Shown: positions 61,083 to 64,000 of the stretch, piece by piece | How positions within the stretch are numbered: the first letter of the stretch is position 1 | Layout of the letters: every line of letters begins with the position of its first letter | NCBI GenBank assembly: GCA_050943335.1 | Contig: JBMNOZ010000005.1 | Span: forward strand, 35,099-99,098 | Direction of reading: 5' to 3' | Length of the DNA stretch: 64,000 bases | DNA from: JBMNOZ01 sp050943335 | GTDB lineage: Bacteria > Bacillota > Desulfitobacteriia > Desulfitobacteriales > Syntrophobotulaceae | Translations under genes and position numbers: made by a program | The notes under the pieces: model-generated | What the model was told of the DNA's origin: nothing | The model's input: only the letters and a program-made list of their open reading frames with translations | Databases searched by the model: none

Positions 61083-61736
61083 TCAAGTGTTCAAATTTTC
61101 CCTTACCCCCAGTTCCATGTATATAACTTCTTCTCCAATATTCGTGCAATAGTCGCCAATTCTCTCCATATAGCGAGTGACAAGCAGAAGGTAAATCCCT
61201 TGATTAATTAATGTCTGATCTCTAGTCATGAGATCGTTTAATTCCGTGAAAATTATTTTGTAATAATTATCGACTTCATGATCCACATCCGCTAAAGTTC
61301 TTGCCAGTTCGACATCCTCATTAACAAAAGACTCTACTGCGGTATGAATCATTTTTATTACGATTTCAGCCATAGCCGGTAAATCAATAAGCGGTTTCAT
61401 TAAAGGGACAGGGCCGATTCTTATCGAAATCTTAGCAATATCCACGGCTAAATCGCCCATTCTTTCCAAGGCGGAAATGATTTTATAACCGGCCACAATT
61501 CTTCTTAAGTTAGAGGCAAAGGGCTGCTGGGTGGCAACCAAATGGGTACATAACTGTTCAATTTCTTTTTCTAGATTATTAATAGCTTTATCTTCAGCGA
61601 CAGTTTTTTCCGCCAAGACCAAATCCCTTTGCTTTAAACTCTCTAAAGCTTGTTTTATTGCCGTATGAACTAAATCACTCATCTCAATAATTTTCTTCTT
61701 CAGTTCCGCTTGCAAGGTATCAAACCTTTGACGCAT
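61083..61736 (-). CDS. phoU: phosphate transport regulator PhoU
   Basis: 217 residues, two repeats of the PhoU three-helix bundle, each with the metal-binding E/DxxxD pattern (ISALERMGDLAVDIAKISIRI and VTRYMERIGDYCTNIGEEVIYM). In the family it inhibits Pst-PhoR signalling when phosphate is abundant. No pst genes are in the window. ATG with GGAGGA upstream. Confidence 0.95.
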   Translation of the reverse strand: MRQRFDTLQAELKKKIIEMSDLVHTAIKQALESLKQRDLVLAEKTVAEDKAINNLEKEIEQLCTHLVATQQPFASNLRRIVAGYKIISALERMGDLAVDIAKISIRIGPVPLMKPLIDLPAMAEIVIKMIHTAVESFVNEDVELARTLADVDHEVDNYYKIIFTELNDLMTRDQTLINQGIYLLLVTRYMERIGDYCTNIGEEVIYMELGVRENLNT

Positions 61737-61771
61737 ATCATTCCTCCAATCATACAGACAAAAAGAAACAC

Positions 61772-63226
61772 CTACAAACTGTAATTGGGAGCTTCTTTGG
61801 TGATTATAACATCATGGGGATGACTTTCCTGTAGACTGGCAGCTGTCATTTGAATAAATTTTGAATCCCGACGAAGAGACTCGATATTTGGCGTGCCACA
61901 ATACCCCATCCCCGCTCTTAAACCTCCTATCATTTGATAAACTGTTTCTGACAAGGGGCCTTTATAAGGAACACGACCTTCAATACCTTCCGGTACTAAT
62001 TTCTGGTCTCTTTCTTGGAAATAACGGTCACAACTGCCCGCTTTCATGGCTCCAATAGATCCCATCCCTCTATATACTTTATAGCTTCTTCCCTGGTATA
62101 TTTCTATATCGCCAGGACTTTCTTCCGTGCCGGCAAAAAGACTACCAATCATAACTACTCGGGCACCGGCGGCAATAGCTTTAACTATATCGCCGGAAAA
62201 CTTTATTCCCCCGTCCCCAATAACGGGAATATTATATTTGTCTGCTTCTTGGGCACAGTCAAAAATTGCTGTCACTTGGGGAACACCTATACCAGCTATC
62301 ACTCTGGTCGTGCAGATCGAGCCCGGCCCCATTCCGACTTTAATAGCATTGGCCCCCGCTTCAATGAGTTCCCGAGTTCCCTCAGCAGTAGCCACATTGC
62401 CAGCGATAATTTGCAGATCCGGAAAAGCGCTCCTTATTTCTTTTACCGTATTTATAACCCCAAGGGAATGGCCATGAGCGGTATCAACCACAATAACGTC
62501 CACTCCAGCTTTCATTAAGGCCTCTACCCTCTCCATTGTTTCTTCCCCGACACCTACAGCAGCTCCAACTCTCAGCCTACCCCTCTCATCTTTTGCTGAA
62601 TTTGGATATTGAATAGCTTTTTCAATATCTTTGATCGTAATTAACCCTTTTAAATTCATATGCTCATCAACAAGGGGAAGCTTTTCAATTTTATGTTTCA
62701 TTAATATTTCTTTCGCCTTTTCCAAAGTGGTTCCCACTGGTGCTGTTACTAATTTATCTTTGGTCATTACCTCTTCGATTAAGCGACTGGTCTCTGTTTC
62801 AAAACGCAGATCTCGATTGGTTACAATGCCGACTAATTTCCCTTTAACAGTGATTGGTACTCCGGAAATTCTATAACGAGCCATTATTTCCAAAGCGTCT
62901 TTTATCTGGTGAGTGGGTTCCAAATAGATCGGATCCGTAATAACTCCATGCTCCGATCTTTTGACTTTATCAACCTCTAAAGCCTGTTCTTCAATAGTCA
63001 TGTTCTTATGAATAATACCTATCCCGCCTTCCCGGGCCATAGCAATAGCCATACGAGAGGTGGTCACAGTATCCATGCCTGCACTCATCAAAGGAATGTT
63101 TAATTTTATTGTTGACGTGAGGTAGGTGCTGACATCGACATCCCTGGGCAAAACACTGGATTTAGCGGGTATAAGTAAAACATCGTCAAAAGTCAATCCT
63201 TTTTTGGCAAACCTATCCGCAGACAT
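61772..63226 (-). CDS. guaB: inosine-5'-monophosphate dehydrogenase
   Basis: NAD-dependent oxidation of IMP to XMP, the first step to GMP. Catalytic Cys in GPGSICTTRVIAGIG, flap/loop GMGSIGAMKAGSCDRYFQ, and a tandem CBS insert at ~residues 95-210 (ISGVPITVKGKLVGIVTNRDL; EKLPLVDEHMNLKGLITIKDI). 484 residues. ATG with AAAGGAG upstream. Confidence 0.98.
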   Translation of the reverse strand: MSADRFAKKGLTFDDVLLIPAKSSVLPRDVDVSTYLTSTIKLNIPLMSAGMDTVTTSRMAIAMAREGGIGIIHKNMTIEEQALEVDKVKRSEHGVITDPIYLEPTHQIKDALEIMARYRISGVPITVKGKLVGIVTNRDLRFETETSRLIEEVMTKDKLVTAPVGTTLEKAKEILMKHKIEKLPLVDEHMNLKGLITIKDIEKAIQYPNSAKDERGRLRVGAAVGVGEETMERVEALMKAGVDVIVVDTAHGHSLGVINTVKEIRSAFPDLQIIAGNVATAEGTRELIEAGANAIKVGMGPGSICTTRVIAGIGVPQVTAIFDCAQEADKYNIPVIGDGGIKFSGDIVKAIAAGARVVMIGSLFAGTEESPGDIEIYQGRSYKVYRGMGSIGAMKAGSCDRYFQERDQKLVPEGIEGRVPYKGPLSETVYQMIGGLRAGMGYCGTPNIESLRRDSKFIQMTAASLQESHPHDVIITKEAPNYSL

Positions 63227-63391
63227 AACAATCTCCTTTCATTAGTTTTTTAGTTTTCCCACTAGTATAACAGAAAACACCGGAATTGAGTAGCCTTAAG
63301 CAAATTTTTCGTAATCGATAGTTTATGGTAAAATTTTAGAAGCATATTAATATTATAACAACAAAGCTTGCAGTGAGGTTAAAAAAGAAAC

Positions 63392-63904
63392 ATGTCTAAT
63401 CGTTTTTCCCAGTTTTATAAGGCGGTGCGGGCTAAGATTTTACCGGAAGAATATCAATGGGCCAAAAATCTTTTATCGATTAAAGAATTCGAACTTTTTA
63501 ACAAACAAGCCCTCCCTGACAAGCGCCATGCTCTAGACGTAGCTTTAGAAATCCAAAAACAAAAAACTGTGCTTGAAAAAACCCTAGGAATAAATGTTTA
63601 TAACAATCTTCTTATTGCTTCTTTATTGCATGATTGTGGAAAATCAATGTTTCCCCCGCGTTTATGGCAAAGGGTTTTTGTAGCTCTGGTTGCCTTTTTG
63701 CCAAATAAGTATAAAGAAATTCTGGCTGGGAAAAAAAATATTTTCGGAAAAACTCTTCGCCTCTATAAGAAACATCCATTATGGGGAAGCCACCTAGCAG
63801 CTAAAGCGGGTTCCAAGGAGAAAATAATCTCCCTTATTCTAAATCACCACCAACCGCTCACCGCTGCGGAGAGAATCCTCTCCCAAGCCGATAATAATCA
63901 TTAG
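63392..63904 (+). CDS. HD-domain phosphohydrolase
   Basis: 170 residues. HD signature: KRHALDVAL, LLIASLLHDCGKSM, KHPLWGSHLAAKAG, ILNHHQP, LSQADNNH, all metal-ligand elements of the HD superfamily. Related small HDs act on nucleotides or in signalling, but the substrate is not predictable. ATG with GTGAGG at 13 bases. Last complete gene of the window. Confidence 0.9.
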   Translation: MSNRFSQFYKAVRAKILPEEYQWAKNLLSIKEFELFNKQALPDKRHALDVALEIQKQKTVLEKTLGINVYNNLLIASLLHDCGKSMFPPRLWQRVFVALVAFLPNKYKEILAGKKNIFGKTLRLYKKHPLWGSHLAAKAGSKEKIISLILNHHQPLTAAERILSQADNNH

Positions 63905-64000
63905 TAAATAAACCCGGCCTTAGTAACTCTTTTTATTTAACTAACCGAACCGGGTCTTAAATAATTTTAAACTGGTTTTTTCTCTTATTTGTTTATATAA
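63905..64000. other. window tail with hairpin
   Basis: About 96 bases after the HD gene contain AACCCGG/CCGGGTC arms and a central T-rich stretch (CTTTTTATTT), possibly a terminator. Nothing else is visible. Confidence 0.4.

Noticed and set aside
1..64000. CRISPR arrays, IS elements, prophage, tRNA or rRNA genes
   Set aside because: No regularly spaced repeats, transposase, phage gene or tRNA-like cloverleaf was found by reading.

Overview
The window looks like a chromosomal segment of an anaerobic, spore-forming, Clostridia-type Firmicute, plausibly Peptococcaceae-like. I cannot name a genus from sequence alone. The supporting signs are a moderately AT-rich genome with strong GGAGG ribosome sites, many TTG and GTG starts, and the Clostridia gene order alaS-ireB-ruvX-DUF1292-mltG-U32 peptidase. 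Sporulation-type genes (ytaF, a GerMN lipoprotein, a DacF-like carboxypeptidase) and an IscR/IscS/IscU cluster also fit. Nearly everything is housekeeping or ordinary accessory sequence. I see no prophage, insertion sequence, CRISPR array, tRNA or rRNA.

Layout. 1-2018: 3' part of hom, then thrB (threonine synthesis; thrC is separate at 37.4-38.9 kb). 2.0-9.4 kb, minus strand: polA-mutM-ABC-F ATPase, ytaF, coaE and a lytic transglycosylase. 9.5-21.9 kb, minus strand: iscR-iscS-iscU-PRC barrel-zinc ribbon, AI-2E permease, alaS-ireB-aldo/keto reductase-ruvX-DUF1292, mltG-U32 peptidase-DUF4911, and DUF134. 22-26 kb: rarA, a DUF2103-like protein, a YfcE-type phosphoesterase and small unknowns. 26.3-30.9 kb, plus strand: uvrC, then an envelope group (M23 peptidase, bactofilin, D,D-carboxypeptidase).

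30.9-31.7 kb has no gene-length ORF but holds a long structured RNA on the minus strand, with promoter, a closing helix joining its two ends, several strong hairpins and a terminator. Its size and host type fit OLE RNA (Ornate Large Extremophilic); if not OLE, it is an undescribed large RNA. 31.8-38.9 kb: sahH-apbC, pepF, GerMN lipoprotein, nitroreductase, a second small RNA candidate with its own promoter and terminator (37.16-37.30 kb), and thrC.

39-48.5 kb: a nucleoside kinase-like protein with nth, a second PRC-barrel protein, a COG2509-like flavoprotein, a HAD phosphatase, a tandem DUF3231 pair behind a forespore-sigma-like promoter, an acyltransferase with a YigZ protein, a CBS protein and MenG/UbiE. 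48.6-51.7 kb: a TPP riboswitch with a terminator controls a thiamine-binding protein and a ThiX-ThiY-ThiZ-type pyrimidine ABC transporter. 51.8-58.3 kb: ComFB, a Ski2-like helicase, and an enoate-reductase-type flavoenzyme divergent from a PucR-type regulator. 58.3-64 kb: a possible AgrD-like small peptide, rnhA, an ArgA-like acetyltransferase, a 408-residue protein of unknown family, phoU, guaB and an HD-domain protein.

The best candidates for something new are the two RNAs and the AgrD-like peptide with its structured leader.
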